NCBI RefSeq assembly: GCF_003597395.2
Contig: NC_133770.1
Location: 87,579,013 to 87,643,012, forward strand
Direction of reading: 5' to 3'
Length of the DNA stretch: 64,000 nt
DNA from: Chelonoidis abingdonii
Lineage: Eukaryota > Chordata > Testudines > Testudinidae
The translations under genes were made by a program, and so were the position numbers. A model generated the notes under the pieces. That model made no database searches, was not told where the DNA came from, and saw nothing but the letters and a program-made list of their open reading frames with translations. This document shows, one piece after another, positions 1 through 13,172 of this stretch (positions are counted from its first letter, which is position 1; each line of letters begins with the position of its first letter).

Positions 1-2685
1 ATAGTGGTGAAAGAGTGCTTTTCCCAGTATAATTTACACCAGTTTGCTGAACAAAATAAGTCATAGCAGCAAAAATATCAAACCCGTAATCAACATGGCT
101 ATATTGGCAAAACTACGTGTGTTGTCATTTGGAGACAGGCTAATAAACTAACTAGTTGTATCTCTCCTGTATAACCTTCACTGATTAAACAAACAAACAA
201 ATAGTTTTGTTCTCTATCAAGACAGATGATTTACGATGGTCGGCATAATACATGAGGCAGTTCTTGGAGATGGCCTCCAGCTCATCAAAGCAAAATTATA
301 TTTTTAAGGCTCTCCTTGAACATTAATTAATTGATAACATATACTTCTCTTCTGGAATTTCAAATACAAATATCAATTAGCAGTAACTAGAGGCTTCCAA
401 TCTGCAAGGAACTATGTGCTGCATTTTTCAGATTAAATCATGTTAGTGGACTTTAGCGACAAAGTGAAGCCACTATATACAGCCATTTATTTTTCACTTG
501 TTTATTTGGAATATGTAGAGTTCAGATCAAGGCATCTCCTTTCAAGGCATCTTGGAACCTGATTAAGATAAATCCAACTGGGAATAAATACAAAACTGCA
601 AGACTGTTCTAAAAAAATTATTATCCTGTCATTTTTCACTGCCCCTGGATTTTCCCCAAATTACTTGCTCCTGTATTTGCATTTGAGCACAGAAGTGAAT
701 TAATTGGCTAAAAAACCTTAAGGCAACAGCAGTTCTACAAATGTCCAGATGCAATGCAAAAAGTTCTTGCAGGACATCATTGCCTTGAAAAATGGTGGAT
801 CCTATCAGAACCCACAATCAGTTACAGGCATGCCCATATTCATGGCACAGATAATTAAATCCAGCCTGCCCCCCACCCCCCAAAAAACTCCTCTTCTGCA
901 CAGAGGGGGAAATTCACTCCTCGGCAGACACCCAGCACAAGGCCTTCTCACCATCTAACTCCCCCAAATAGGGCTAACATGGACTTCAGAGGTGCATAGG
1001 CCTTTTGCTGCCCCTCCTTCACCCACAAAGAGGCAGGCCCCGAAGGAAGGCCCCACACTGCTTACTTTCGGCTCTTTTCCTTATTTTATGGTGTTGCTGC
1101 TTCTTACGGCTTCCCTGGACTCCTTGCTTCCCAAGCAGCCGCTGCCGGGAATCCTCAGCTGCCTGTTGCTGCTGCCACTTTAGAGTAGCCCAAGACAGCT
1201 GCTCATGAGCAGGAGTGCAAGGGGACCACAACCCCCGTAGGAGCCTCATTATGAGGCAGCTGCTGTTGGTGTCCCCATCAAGCTCCCATAAAGGGCAAGA
1301 GGAAGAAGGCATCCTGGGTGCTGCAGGAGCTCCAAGGCACATCAGCCCCGAGGAGGGGAGAAGCAGCTCTGGTAGAGTGGTCTGAGGAAGCTGCTTGTGC
1401 TGCCTCCAGGAAGAGGAAACGACTGGTGCTATGCAACCACAACTGCTGTTCCCCAGGAAACCCCCACCAAGAGCATGATGGAGAAAGGTGCCTCAGCCCA
1501 GCCTATTGTCAGGCTGCCTTTGTCTCTTCTCCGCGCTCCTTACGTAGGCTCCTTGGGCTTGGCATCAGTATCTGCCTGAGGTTGCTCTGCTGGAGCTACT
1601 CCTTCCCTTCCTCCTTTTGATGATGCCATGTGATGTCCCAAAGGGCTCAAGGACAGAAGAAAGCCATGCAGAGCTCAGAAAAGAACAAGTCCATCCACAT
1701 AGGTGTGTGCAAGGAGTGTGCCCAGGCACAACCTAATGCCCTGAGCAGTACCAGCGAGTTTACAATGGCGCCACAGGCACCCTGGCGCCAGGCCCAGGCT
1801 CAACAGGGGCCCGTCAGCTGGCCAGGTGCTGCACTTCACTTGCACTGCCAGCCGAGGGGCCACAGCAGGCTGGCTCCACTCCTCTCCAGCCCCGCCCCCG
1901 TGCTCTGCTCAGCTGTCCGTCCAGCCCCGGTATCTTCGCCCCATCCCCTCTACCCACTTGGTCCTCTTGGGAGTCACATCCCTAAGGGGTCTGCCTGCCC
2001 TGCTCCCCAGCGAGGCTCTGGCTTGTCTTGCTCAGCCTGCCACCTCCCGGGGCTGAGCCGCCTGGGACCAGTGCAGGGGACAGGTAATTCTCGGTCAGCA
2101 TGGGGGGTGGGCGGGCGCTCATCTGGGCCCCAGGCAAGGAGATTCTGAGGGAGCCCGGCCCAGGTAGACCCCTCTGCTCCCATTCTGATCCCCCACTGAC
2201 CCCAGCTGTGACGCTGGCTCAGCCCAGGCAAGGCAAATAGCCCCCGCCCAGCAGGCCAGTGAGTGTGGCTGGGGGGGGGCAGGCAGGGTGGGGGGAGTGG
2301 GTCTCTGGGCATGGCACTGGGCAGTGGGGGTCTGTCCTGGGCCCCAGGGGAATGAAAATAGTCCAGGTCCCCCTCCTGCAGCGTTCTTTGCTTCCCTACA
2401 GAAAGTGAAGGAGAAACAGGGGTATGTGATTGGGAATGTTCATGGCATAGTTCAGAGGCATTGTCCCCTCAAATAGAAGCGAGGGGTGGGGGCCACATGG
2501 GGTGCAAGGTCACATGCCACTCTCTCCCCATTTCTGTGAATGCAGAGTTGCTGCGCAGCCCTGCTGAAAAAAAGGAGGTGCTGCTCAGCTCCCTGGACTT
2601 TGCAGTTGGACACCACCTTCTGGGTCCTGGTGCTGGTTGAGCTCCCTTCTGTGTGCTGGGAGCCATCCTCCATCTTGTACAACAG
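1..2685. other. MYRIP intron, no element recognised
   Basis: 1-840 is AT-rich unique-looking sequence. From about 850 to 2685 the base composition changes to GC-rich with many short open frames in several frames and no shared protein motif. AG/GT-like pairs occur (for example CTACAG at 2396-2401 and AACAG|TGAGT near 2682), but no reading frame links them, so no exon is called. An old GC-rich mobile element is possible. Confidence 0.4.
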
Positions 2686-2689
2686 TGAG

Positions 2690-4235
2690 TTGTGGGGCGG
2701 GGCAGGGCAGGGGGAAAGAGGCAGTGGGGAAAGAAGGGGGTGGGATGGGAAGGAGATGGAGCAGTGGGAAAGAGGCATGAGGTGGGGAAGAGGATAGGGG
2801 AAGCAGGGGCAGGGGGAAAGACGCAGTTTGGGAAGGAAGGGGTGGGATGTGGAGGAGATGGAGTGGTGGGAACGGGGCATGGGATGGGGAAGAGAAGGGG
2901 ATAGGGGAAGTGGGGGCTCAGTATGCAGATCCCCTTGGCAGCAGCTGGGGCTCCCCTGTTAAGCAGGCCAATCAAACCCTCACTCTGACAAGTCCCACCT
3001 CCCCTGCATCTGTACCACCCCGATGAGCCCCCCCAACACCCTCCCCACTAAGTCCCAACCACCTACACCTAGACCCCACTCAAATGAACCCCACATCCCC
3101 TGCACCCAGACCTCCACCGAGTTCCAACCACTTTCACTTGGTCTCCCCTGCAGACTCCCATTGCCCCTGCACCTGGAATCTCCCCGTACATCCAGATCCC
3201 CCACTCAGCTGCCTGCACCCAGACTTTCCCACACAAAACCCTCTTACCCCCACCTGCCCGGGCCCACCCAGCCAATCGCTGCCTCCCCAGCACTACATGT
3301 AACTTTTGTTGACTTACATCAGGCATAGTGCTCTTCCACTGCTGCGCTCCAGCTTGGCCGGTGCTCTCTGCGCCTGCCCCATAAGTGCCATCACATCATT
3401 GGTCAAGGGGATGTCCAGGGGGTGGGATTTCATAGGGATTCTGATCTGAGCGGCGGCGTGGTAAGGGGGTTGGGTCGGGGGGGTTGGATATGGGCCAGAT
3501 TGTCTCGGGGGCAGTCAGGGGATGGGGAACAGGGGTGTTGGATAGGGTGTGGGAGTCCCAGGGGGCCTGTCAGGGGCAGGGGTGTGGCTAGGGGTCAGAG
3601 CAGTCAGGGGACAGGGAGCAGGGGGGTTTGGATGGGTCGGAAGTTCTGAGGGGGGGGCTCTCGGAGAGGAGTCAAAGCAGGCATGGAGCAGGGGGAGTTG
3701 GATGGGTTAGGAGTTCTGGGTGTCCTGTCAGGGGGTGGGGAGAGGTTGGATAGGTGTGGGAGTCCCGGGGGTCTGTCTGGGGGCGAGGGTGTGGATAAGG
3801 GTCGGGGTAGTCAGGAGACAGGTAGGGGGTAGAGTCTTAGGGAGGCAGTTACAGTGTGGGGGTGGGGGCTCAGGAGGGGGCAGTCAGGGTACAAAGAGCG
3901 GGGTGGTGGTGGATGGTTTGGGGGTCCCAGGGGCCTGTCAGGGTCGCAGGTGTGGATAGGTGGGGGGGTGGTCAGGGGACAAGGAGTGGGGGGGTTGGAT
4001 GGGTCAGGAGTTCTGCGGGTCCTGGCAGGAGACAGGGAGTGGTTTTATAGGCATGGGAGTACCGGGGGTCTGGCTGGGGACAGGGCTGTGGATAAGGGTT
4101 GGGGCAGTCAGGGGACAGGTAGGAGGTAGAGTCCAGTCTGGGGACAAGGAACAGGGAGGCTTAGATAGGGGGTGGGGTCCCAGGAGGGGGTACTCAGGGG
4201 ATAAGGANGCGGGGCAGGGCTAGGGTGGGGCTCCC
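2690..4235. repeat. Purine-rich and G-rich minisatellite block
   Basis: 2690-2925 is built of degenerate GGGGAAAGAGG / GGGATGGGGAA units. 2975-3330 is the opposite, C-rich on the plus strand, with repeated CCCCTGCACC-like pieces. 3420-4235 is again G-rich: a degenerate unit recurs that contains GTCAGGGGACAGGGAGCAGG, then GGTTGGATGGGTCAG and AGTTCTGGGGG (clear starts near 3512, 3611, 3972 and 4108). The array carries the only N (4208). G-runs of 4-8 are frequent on the plus strand. The apparent open frames here are by-products of the missing T-rich stop codons. Confidence 0.8.
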
Positions 4236-5560
4236 TGGGTGCACACCCTAATGAAATGTGCTGCACACGCCTATGTCCATCCATCATGACCTAACAGCGC
4301 TGCCGAACCAGCACTCCATGCTCCTTCATGCAAAGCTCCATTTACTCCTGGATCGGGAGAGGTTTGAATTCAATGGAGCTGACTGCATTCTAAAAAGCCC
4401 TTGTGAAACTATTTCACATTGCTAATGTCAGTTTTAGATTGGGGTTAGAAGCTAGGTAATAAGATTGTGTTTTATTAAGATAACCAGGGGGATAATTGAA
4501 ATTGGTAACAGTTAAAATCACTGGTGCAAGCACTAGAAACCCAGACAGCTATAGATGAAAAGGAGTCAGCACTCATGTCAAGTGCAGGAAGAAAGGGGAA
4601 GAAAAGCTTGTCCTGAGATGAGAAGAAAACAGACTACATTTGGCCGAGAAATACTTCAGCTAAATGGCTTTCTCAGCATTCAGAACACAGAAGCAGGCAT
4701 TTAGCTAGAACATGTGTCAACAGGTTCAATTTCTGTAATATGATGTACATTTATGATTAGTTCTAAGGCATGGATGATTTGGGATCTGCTTTTGGTTCCT
4801 CCACAATTAATGGTGAGGGCAACTTGAGAGTTATGCATTTAGTGGCAAATCAACAGATGCCATTGGTCATAGAAGAACCAACGTATTATGGGATGGGATT
4901 TAAGGAGCTCAGGTAAGGGCTGGAGCCTAGGTGTGCTTCCTTATGCAGAAAGGTGGTTGGGGCTGAGCATGACATATCTGCAACTATGTGGATCCACTGG
5001 CAATGTGCCCCACCTAAGGGAGATGTAACCCAAGAAGAGGCTACTGAAGCTTTTAGTCTGCAATAGCAGCTATAAAGTGGCTTTACAATCTAGGAAAAAG
5101 ATTCATTCTCCTTAGTCCTGCAGCATCCACTGTGACAAGTATTGTTACTTGAGTTTGGTACATACATTACGGCACTATATTAAAGTGGCCTAAGGAACCT
5201 TTAGTGCACACCAGCAGGGTCTACACAGATCAATTAATGAGCAACATCACACTCCAGTAATGCACATTACCCAACCTGCAGACAATCCATAAGTCCCATT
5301 TTGAAGGAATGGCTTGGACACCTAGGAACTTAGGGCCAATTTTTTAAAGGTATTAGGCACCCACGGGAATCAGGTGTATAGGGGCTTTTGAAAATCTCAG
5401 TAGCCACCTATCTGTATTTTTAAGCAGCTAAATATCTTTAAAAATCTGTCCTTCATCCCACTGATTTTCAGTAAGATTTAGGGTCCTATGTCAATTTTTG
5501 AAAATGGGATTTACGTGCTTTTAAAAAATTTATCAACTGTACAAAGTTCGATTTTAGTGG
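4236..5560. other. MYRIP intron, mostly unclassified
   Basis: No gene seen. About 5325-5520 resembles a reptile interspersed repeat with pieces such as TTAGGCACC and CTTTTGAAAATCTC; the family is not certain. The remainder looks unique. Confidence 0.35.
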
Positions 5561-5564
5561 CAAA

Positions 5565-5666
5565 AGCCGGTTCTGTGTCTGTACAGTAGCTAGTACAATT
5601 GGGTCCTGGTCCATGACTAGTACACCTAGATACTTCAGTAATACAAATAAAAACAGTAATAATAAA
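5565..5666 (+). repeat. L2-like LINE 3' tail
   Basis: The string TCTGTACAGTAGCTAGTACA, then GGGTCCTGGTCCATGAC and TAATACAAATAAAAACAGTA is the 3' end pattern (CAGCGCCTAGCACAATGGGG ... ATACAAATAATAA) of L2-like elements. The same tail recurs at 31591 and 62188. Confidence 0.6.
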
Positions 5667-5796
5667 CGTAGGTATTAAAGGCAGAGAGTGTCTGCTTGAT
5701 CTGTAGCAAGATTAGCCATGTACCATAGCAATGGGCTCTTTGCAGCTGGCCAAGCTGAATTGCGGTTGGTGCACCTACCACGCCAAGCAACACACA

Positions 5797-6650
5797 GAAA
5801 TAAGAATGGCCATACTGGGTCAAAGTAAAGGTCCTAGCCCAGTATCCAGTCTTCAGAAAGTCGCCAATGCCAGGTGCCCCAGAAGGAATGAACAGACAGG
5901 TTATCATCAAGTGATCCATCCCTTGTCATCCATTCCCAGATTCTGGCAAACAGGGTAGGGACACCATCCCTGCCCACCCATCCTGGCTAAAAGCCATTGA
6001 TGGACTTATCCTCCATGAATTTATCTAGTTCTTTTTTGAGCCCTGTTATATTCTTGGCCTTCACAACATCCTCTGGCAAGAAGTTCCACAGGTTGACTGC
6101 TTTGTGTGAAAAAATACTTCTTTTTATTTGTTTTAAACCTGCTGCCTATTAATTTCATTTGGTGTCCCCTAGTTCTTGTGTTATGAGAAGGAATAAATAA
6201 TACTTCCATATTTACTTTCTCCACACCAGTCATGATTTTATAGACCTCTATCATATCCCCCTTTACCTGTCTCTTTTTCAGGCTGAAAAGTCCCAATCTT
6301 ATTAATCTCTACCATGGATTTATATAGAGGTAATATGATATTTTCTGTCTTCTTATCTATCCCTTTCTTAATGATTCCCAACATTCTGTTCGCTTTTTTG
6401 ACTGGTGCTGCACATTGAGAGAATGTTTTCAGAGAACTATCCACAGTGACTCCCAGATCTCTTTCTTGAGTGGTAACAGCTAATTTAGACCTCATCATTT
6501 TATATGAATAGTTGAGATTATGTTTTCCAATGTGCATTACTTTGCATTTATTAACATTGAATTTCCTCTGCCATTTTGTTGCCCAGTCATCCAGTTTTGA
6601 GAGATCCTTTTGTAGCTCTTCGCAATCTGCCTGGGACTTAACTATCGTGG
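5797..6650 (-). mobile_element. CR1 LINE fragment, 3' part
   Basis: On the plus strand the copy opens with GAATGGCCATACTGGGTCAA and AGGTCCTAGCCCAGTATCC, the reversed 3' end of a common reptile CR1. The minus strand encodes pieces of the C-terminus of ORF2: ERDLGVTVDSSLK, KKANRMLGIIKKGIDKKTE and PLYKSMV, then near 6290-6240 a [16 protein letters not shown] segment. About 170 bp typical of the family are missing at about 6309, where TTAATCTCT runs straight into ACCATGGATTTATATAG. The copy is 5' truncated at 6650 and has stops and frameshifts. Confidence 0.85.
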
Positions 6651-8445
6651 TTCATTTTTTCCCCTTTTTTTAACTAAAAGTTCTGTTTCTCCAAATGGAT
6701 CAATAACTATCAGTTTTACATTTTTTTAAACCAACTTTAAAGATTCCTAGCCAAAATGGAGTAATGTTTAAAAAGTACATCAACCTTCATTCAGTGCAAT
6801 AAATAAATGCATCAGCAGGTGGCACTGTAACCAAACATGTTATTCAGTTACGTGACCTGCATATACTTTTTTCTTCTTCGGTTATCTCAAGGTACAAATC
6901 ACTGTAGAAACTTAGTACAATATGTCATAGACTGGAAACAAAGGTTATAGTATTGACAGAAATTTTCAGACACTTTGCTGTGATGAGTCTACTCTCTTCC
7001 TGTAAAATCCTATCTAGTGGCATTCTGCTGTAAGAATATTGTTAGAAAAAGAAGGCACTTACATCCTCACTCCAATTGTGTCTCTTGACATAGTTCCTAA
7101 TGAATAATTACAGCTGCCTTTTGATGGACAGAACTGACCGTATTGGAATGGCACCGCTTTTTCTATAAACAGACAGGTTCATTGGGAGCTTCCAACATAA
7201 GAAGACAGTGTGGTTCTTAACTGATTGGAGGAGCACTGGTAACACTGTCCGCACACCAATGCCTCCTATCACGTAATAAATACCAGTGTACACTTTATAA
7301 AGCTCACTGCTATAACACTATTGGAGAGTGAATGTTAGTGAACCCTAAATTGTAAATAAACTATATAAAGGACTGTCAGTGTAACATCAATTTTTTAAAA
7401 TCGCTCTTACAATGTCTGAATGAACGGTTAATGTTCTATGGGCATATTTTGGAATGTATTTACTGGAATCAACAGGAGTATTTTTATTTACCTGAATATT
7501 TTCAGGGGAGATAAATTGATATTTTTATCTTTTATTCTCTCCTTCCTGCCTTCACCCCCAAAAAGAAAAGAACGGAAGAATGGGTAGTTTATTCATCATT
7601 TGATAACGTCTCTTGTTTCTATCTGGAAGCTAAACTGAGGATTAAAAGAAAATATTCCAAGCACATCTGACTGAATTCTAGGAAGGTAACAGTCATTTTT
7701 GTTTTATTTTCTCATCCCTCTTATTTCACTGTACTTCAGCATCTAGATACAAGAGATAAAATCTTCACCCCATACAATCCTTTAACGGAGGGATGAGCAT
7801 CTTGTAATTACCATTTTTAATTTTTTTTTTCAAAAGTAAGTAATTTGCTGTATGTTCTGTATGGGCTTCAGTGAGGAGGAGGTGCTGCTGCTGACTTTCA
7901 TAAGGAGGAAACTGACAGGAGCTAACACATTCAAATCCAGGTGATTGGCACCTAGGTAATTGGGAGAATGTCCATGCAACACATTCTGTAGAATACATTT
8001 CAATTATTCTAAACAATAGATACCAAATTATGCCTAAAAATCTGTTTATATTTTATCTGTATTTTATATTTATAGAATACATTTTACATGTATTTCTATA
8101 GCATGGTTTATGATATATAGTAGTTAAAAGATGTGAATCGGTGTTAGTTGGCATGTATTTCCTGCTTTGTAATCCTTTCTTTGCTCCATGCTGCTGTCCT
8201 GCTCTGTTATATCTGCTAAACAGGATCCACTTTGTTATATTTTCTTTGAAATGTTTTAATGCTTTGTATAAAGTTTGGAACAAATGCTAAGAGGTGCTGA
8301 GCACTTACGGCTTCCACTGATTTCAATGGGTATTTTGTTTGAATAAGAGCCAAGTAAGGACTGCAGGTTTTTGGCTCCTTCTTTTTTTCAAGCAAATCAT
8401 TTCAACAAGTAAATAACTCTCAGTATATTGTATTCCTCACAGGGA
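6651..8445. other. MYRIP intron, no gene
   Basis: AT-rich sequence without a recognisable gene. 8284-8380 has the motif pair GAGCACTTACGGCTTCCACT and GATTTCAATGGG, seen in old reptile interspersed repeats, but the family is not assigned. Confidence 0.35.
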
Positions 8446-8590
8446 GTCAAACTGAACCCAAACCTGAAAACCAGTTCAGAGAGGGTTTTTGAGTGAACTG
8501 GAAACTGAATCCGAACTGAACTCCAAGTCGCAATGAACCTGAACTGGAACTAAACCCCAAAAACCAAAAATCTGTAACTGGTTCAAAAAA
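8446..8590. repeat. Degenerate GAACC/CTGAAC repeat, first block
   Basis: Short units such as TGAACCCAAACCTGAA, GAACTGGAAACTGAA and GAACCTGAACTGGAACT recur with many changes. A related block lies at 9070-9215, with about 480 bp of different sequence between them, so the two may be the ends of one unknown element. Confidence 0.5.
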
Positions 8591-8593
8591 GGG

Positions 8594-8655
8594 GTGTGTG
8601 TGTGTGTGTGTATCTTCTGGGTTTCCTGAGGAAGGGAGTCTCTCCACTCCACTCC

Positions 8656-8687
<32 letters not shown>
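8594..8687. repeat. (TG)n and (AG)n microsatellites
   Basis: (TG)n at 8594-8612 and (AG)n at 8657-8686, separated by about 45 bp of unrelated sequence. Confidence 0.9.
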
Positions 8688-8690
<3 letters not shown>

Positions 8691-9069
8691 GGAGACTAAA
8701 CTTCCCAAGAAGCCATTGAAGGAGGTGAGGGAGAGAGGGGTTCTGGGATTGGTAGTTATCCTGTTATGCCCACTTGAGGACTGCCCATAGAAGGGAACTA
8801 TAACTCCCAGAACACCTCCCTTCCCCCACTTAGGGCTTGGTTCCTGCTCTGCAAGTTCATGTAGAAAGGGCATTTTCTGGACTAAAATTTATTTTGTCAC
8901 TTCAGAGATCAAAATATGACAGAGAGTACTGGAGGATGTTTTACTAATGCGTACAAATAACTTGTTTTAAAATACTTTTTTGATCAGGAAATATTTATCA
9001 TTGTATTCTTTTGCCAGAAGTTACAAGTATAATGCAAGCATAAGTGTATATGACATTAATTTGTCGGAA

Positions 9070-9215
9070 ATGTACCTGAACTGGTTCAAACAGGTTCAAC
9101 GTGATTGAAATGATTATGGAACCATCATTTTAAGTTAGCATCTGAACCAGAACCGAACCAAAGAGTTAAAACATGTTGATGAACCTGAACCACAAGTGAC
9201 CTGCAATTTTTAATA
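9070..9215. repeat. Degenerate GAACC/CTGAAC repeat, second block
   Basis: Contains CCTGAACTGGTTCAAACAGG, GAACCAGAACCGAACC and GATGAACCTGAACC, resembling the block at 8446-8590. Confidence 0.5.
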
Positions 9216-9785
9216 GTTCGACTACCTGATTTCTCACATAATTAGCTTAACTAGCACATTTCTATTTCCCCTGGATTGCACCAGTAATATGGATTTTAAT
9301 GAAATACTCCTCTTTCCTATATTCCCAGCTGTTTTAAATACACTAAATTATGAATTATTTCTATTTACATTAGCATTATTTTAGCCAAAAGATAAAGACC
9401 ACTTATATACCAGTTACAGCACATTGGGATGCGTGCATTCCATCAGTACACCAAATGGTTGTTTGCTTTAAGTTGCAGTGACTTATAGTAATGTAATATA
9501 TTGAAAGGATACAAATTAACCTGTCCCTTGTTCAAAATTCCTGACATCTTAACATTGTCTAGTGTGCCAAACAGTGCTAATGACAAACAGATGGAGTCAT
9601 CCATCTCTTTTTATGGGATACAAGGAATACAACATTCAGTCCTATATCAGAAATTTAATGTTGGCATGGGACCTTGAGGAAATTTGGGAAGAAAGAAGGT
9701 ATTTTATAGCTAGTGCCACAGCATAGTACTTACAATTAAGTAATTAGAATATATTTCAGGAAAGATACTTTTAAAAATACATATA

Positions 9786-9968
9786 TACCTCTACCTCGAT
9801 ATAACACTGTCATCGGGAGCCAAACCTTACTGCATTATAGGTGAAACCGAGTTATATCAAACTTGCTTTGATCCACCAGAGTGTGCAACCCTGCCTCCTC
9901 CCCCGAGCACTGCTTTATTATATCCGAATTCGGGTTATATCAGGTCGCATTATATCGAGGTAGAGATG
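9786..9968. mobile_element. Mariner-type MITE, 183 bp
   Basis: The ends form an inverted repeat: TACCTCTACCTCGATATAA at the left and the reverse of CATCTCTACCTCGATATAA at the right. TA dinucleotides flank both ends (9784-9785 and 9969-9970), the usual Tc1/mariner target. The interior has further TATATCGA-type palindromic pieces and no coding capacity. Confidence 0.75.
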
Positions 9969-9969
9969 T

Positions 9970-12900
9970 ATATGGCGATCAACACATTTTTCAAAATCAA
10001 AGCAGTCAAATATGTCATACAGTCTGTTTCTATTTACTCTGTTGCCCTCGATTTATAACTTGGGCTGTATTCATACACTATTTATATCAGAACTACAAAA
10101 TGCTGTCTTAACTAAACTAACAATTATTTAGAAACAAGCAATTTTGGACCATTGGTGAGGTCATGCAGACCGCCCAGCAGCATTTTCCAGCAGACACAGA
10201 TCAGACATGTACAGTGGCTGACATTAAAAGTCAGCATTTCACATCAGTTAGAACACAGTGGTATTTAAGACTATAACAATTTCCCTCTATACTTAGATAG
10301 GTGATATCTGTAATGAACTGTGTGGGTAAATGCAGATTTGTAATGCCTTCTCCTGTAGCATGCAATCTGTTTAAACAACTGTATGTGATTTAATTTAATC
10401 AGGATGACAGATCTAATGTGTTACCATTTTACATACAAAAGGAATTCATTTTTTGCACCTATGATAATTTGCCAGTTTTGCATTACAAAAAAGATAGTTG
10501 TCCTATCTCTCTCCCATATTCTCTGTATCTTTCATTCCCTGTACACAGTCTTGTTCCACTTGATTTAATCTAACCTGCTTTTGCTTGCTTCACCCAGGAA
10601 TTTGGCTGGTTGTGAAGAAATTCCTAAACAGAAGAAACTCTGCCTACAAAATACTTATTAGGAGATGGGTCTATGTATGCAGCTCTGGCCCTGATAATAC
10701 TGTCTGGGATGGCTCTGAAAGAGGCGTGAGCTGAAGAGGCTAAAACTGTTTCTATTAGACTGGTCACAGCCTTTTTAGTTTGTGCATATATAATCTCACT
10801 ATCACTGGTCAGTGTGAAGCTTTCTCTAGTGAGCATGTGCACCTAAATGTCAATTTCTGTAGAACTTATGCTTTCATTTAAGAACAAAAAATTAAGTTTC
10901 TAGTATCTAGTTTCTAGTAAATTAAGATAACCTTCTCAAAGGACAACTCGTAAACTAATACAATTCAGTCTTGAGTCTGCAGACAGAATGCAGGTCACCT
11001 CTGCTGCTCATATCTTTGCCAAGCGCAGCTCTTATTCAGAACCATGTGGCCACGGATCGCTCTCTGCCTGCTCCACGTAAGGCACTTTGCAGCCACAGGT
11101 TCCACAATATTCACTGCGAACTCAGAGCTATGTTTTGCTGATTTGAGGGTAGATTAGAGTTTCAATAGAATCCAGATGGACAGGCTTACTTCTGTTCTAT
11201 TCAAATTCTTATATGGCATCCATCAAGTCTAAATACCCAATACAAACTGATGACAGTTAAAGATTTGTAGCTGGTTATTATAAAGGTACCAACTTTAACA
11301 TGACCAGTTTTATCTGTCCAAATTTCTCCGCTGAGTATAGTACAACTGAAAACAAAGAAGAGTTTCACTGAAGTGAAATTACAAAAATAGGGATATGCCC
11401 TTGTTTGCTATTTCTATACTGAATCCCAATGTGTATTGATTGCATGTTGAGTTCTCTAAATGTAAAGGGATAGCAGGATTCCGTTTGCTATTAAAAACTT
11501 TTAAAATACCTGAAGATTTGAACAGAGCATTCCTTTTGTCCCTGAGGCAAAAGTCTCATTAACTCAGTGGGGAATTTACTTTTTTTTCAGCCCCCAACAT
11601 GGTGTCACAAACAAACTGTCCAATAGTTGGATATCACGGTGTCTGATACGCTTGTAGAACCATAAGAGGGGTGTGACGGAGGAACAGGGCAGAGGGATAC
11701 ATACATACAGTTTCACAGGGATCCCCTGGGTCAGATATATGCACAACGAGTAACTAAAGGATAGTGTGAGGTCTCAACCAACAGCCCACTAGTCATAATA
11801 ATCATTGAGAAATGTCTGTACAGATGATAATTATTATGAAGTTATGTGCACATTGTGAAAATTATGTTAAGGCAGTATCCAGAAGGTGGCATGTCTCAGA
11901 AGGTTCCTTTCAGGCAGGGGATAACAGACACTTATCTTCCTGTCTGGTCATTGTGTGTCCCAGTATATGCCTATTTGCAGCCTGAGCCACATGCGGTAAA
12001 GTGTTTGTGAAATCTACAAGGAAGGAGTATACAGGAAATAACCACTTTATGAATAAGGACAATGGATTGTTCTAATATATCTGGAGTGCAAACAGGCAGC
12101 TGGGACCTTTCACTGAGAAGACAGCTGACAGGGTGACTTGTCTTATGAATGGAGGGTCACTGCCAAACGTGGCTGTAAAAAGGTGGAAAGACTTCAGGTG
12201 AGCACTGCTCTGTAAGAAAGGTAAGTAGCTAAGTCAGTCAGTCTAGTTCTACAATGCGTGTTATGATTTTTTTCTACAGGTAACCATTTGTTCCCAATTC
12301 ATCTACTTTCTAGGACTTGAATCGCTATACTTTAAATAAACTTTTACTTGTTTTCACTAATGAGATGTCTGACAGCCCAGGGTACACCTGGGAAGTGTCA
12401 CGAGGGAGTCTAAAAAGGGAAATGAATCTCTCAACATAAAACATCCAATCCAAAGAAATTACTGATGCTGATTTTCACCCACTTTCCCTTATTGCTGTAA
12501 CTGAAATCTTACTATTGTAGCCTGTGTAGGTTTTCTTCACTGCCTAGCAGGTGCTAACAATGTTTTGCTGAGAAAATAAGCAAAAGGAGGGGAAAACATT
12601 CTGTAATATAACATCAGGCCTACATAGCACTCTGCAGCTGTGTTTAGTTTATTTGTTTAGAGAGCTAGGAAACAAAATAAAAATCAACAATTAGACTTGT
12701 GTTAACAGGTCACAAAACAAGAAATAACATTTAACAGACTCAAAATACAGCCAACCAAACTTCAAAAATTATTTTAGAGAAAAAAGTACCAAGAATCAAA
12801 TCTTGTTTCCACTGAAGCTCACACAAGTCTTGACTTAATGGTGAACATTAAGAATTTGCGTCCTCCTCCCCTCAAAAACCCACATCCCCAATATAGTAGG

Positions 12901-13164
12901 AGGTCTCCACTGCAAAAAAGAGGCTCAAGGTCTGCAATGAAAAAAATGTAGGCACAAAGTTGTGTCTGTATCTTTTTGCACACCTCAGTGTGTGTAGAGA
13001 GAGTCCCGATATTATGGTTTAAATCAGACACCCCTTGTATGGCTGATCCAGAGCACAGTGGAATAACTGGAAAGGATCCTGTTGACTTCAGTGGACAAAG
13101 TAGTACTATATACATTGGAAAAGACTAGCTTGAAACGTATTCATTCCTCTCAGCCCAGAGGATA
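9970..13164. other. MYRIP intron with one unexplained open frame
   Basis: No element was recognised. A 72 codon minus-strand frame (10624-10842) begins MHMLTRESFTL and has a fairly normal composition (TKKAVTSLIETVLASSAH), but no splice site or family supports it. It is recorded here as an observation and not called a gene. Confidence 0.3.
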
Positions 13165-13172
13165 CTCTAGAA

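Noticed and set aside
1630..2148. 172 codon plus-strand frame
   Set aside because: GC-rich low-complexity translation (proline and serine rich), no motif, no conserved splice sites.
2396..2690. Possible exon between CTACAG and AACAG|TGAGT
   Set aside because: Reading frames change or stop between the two sites, and no known MYRIP sequence fits.
3422..4223. Several glycine and tryptophan-rich frames
   Set aside because: By-products of the G-rich minisatellite.
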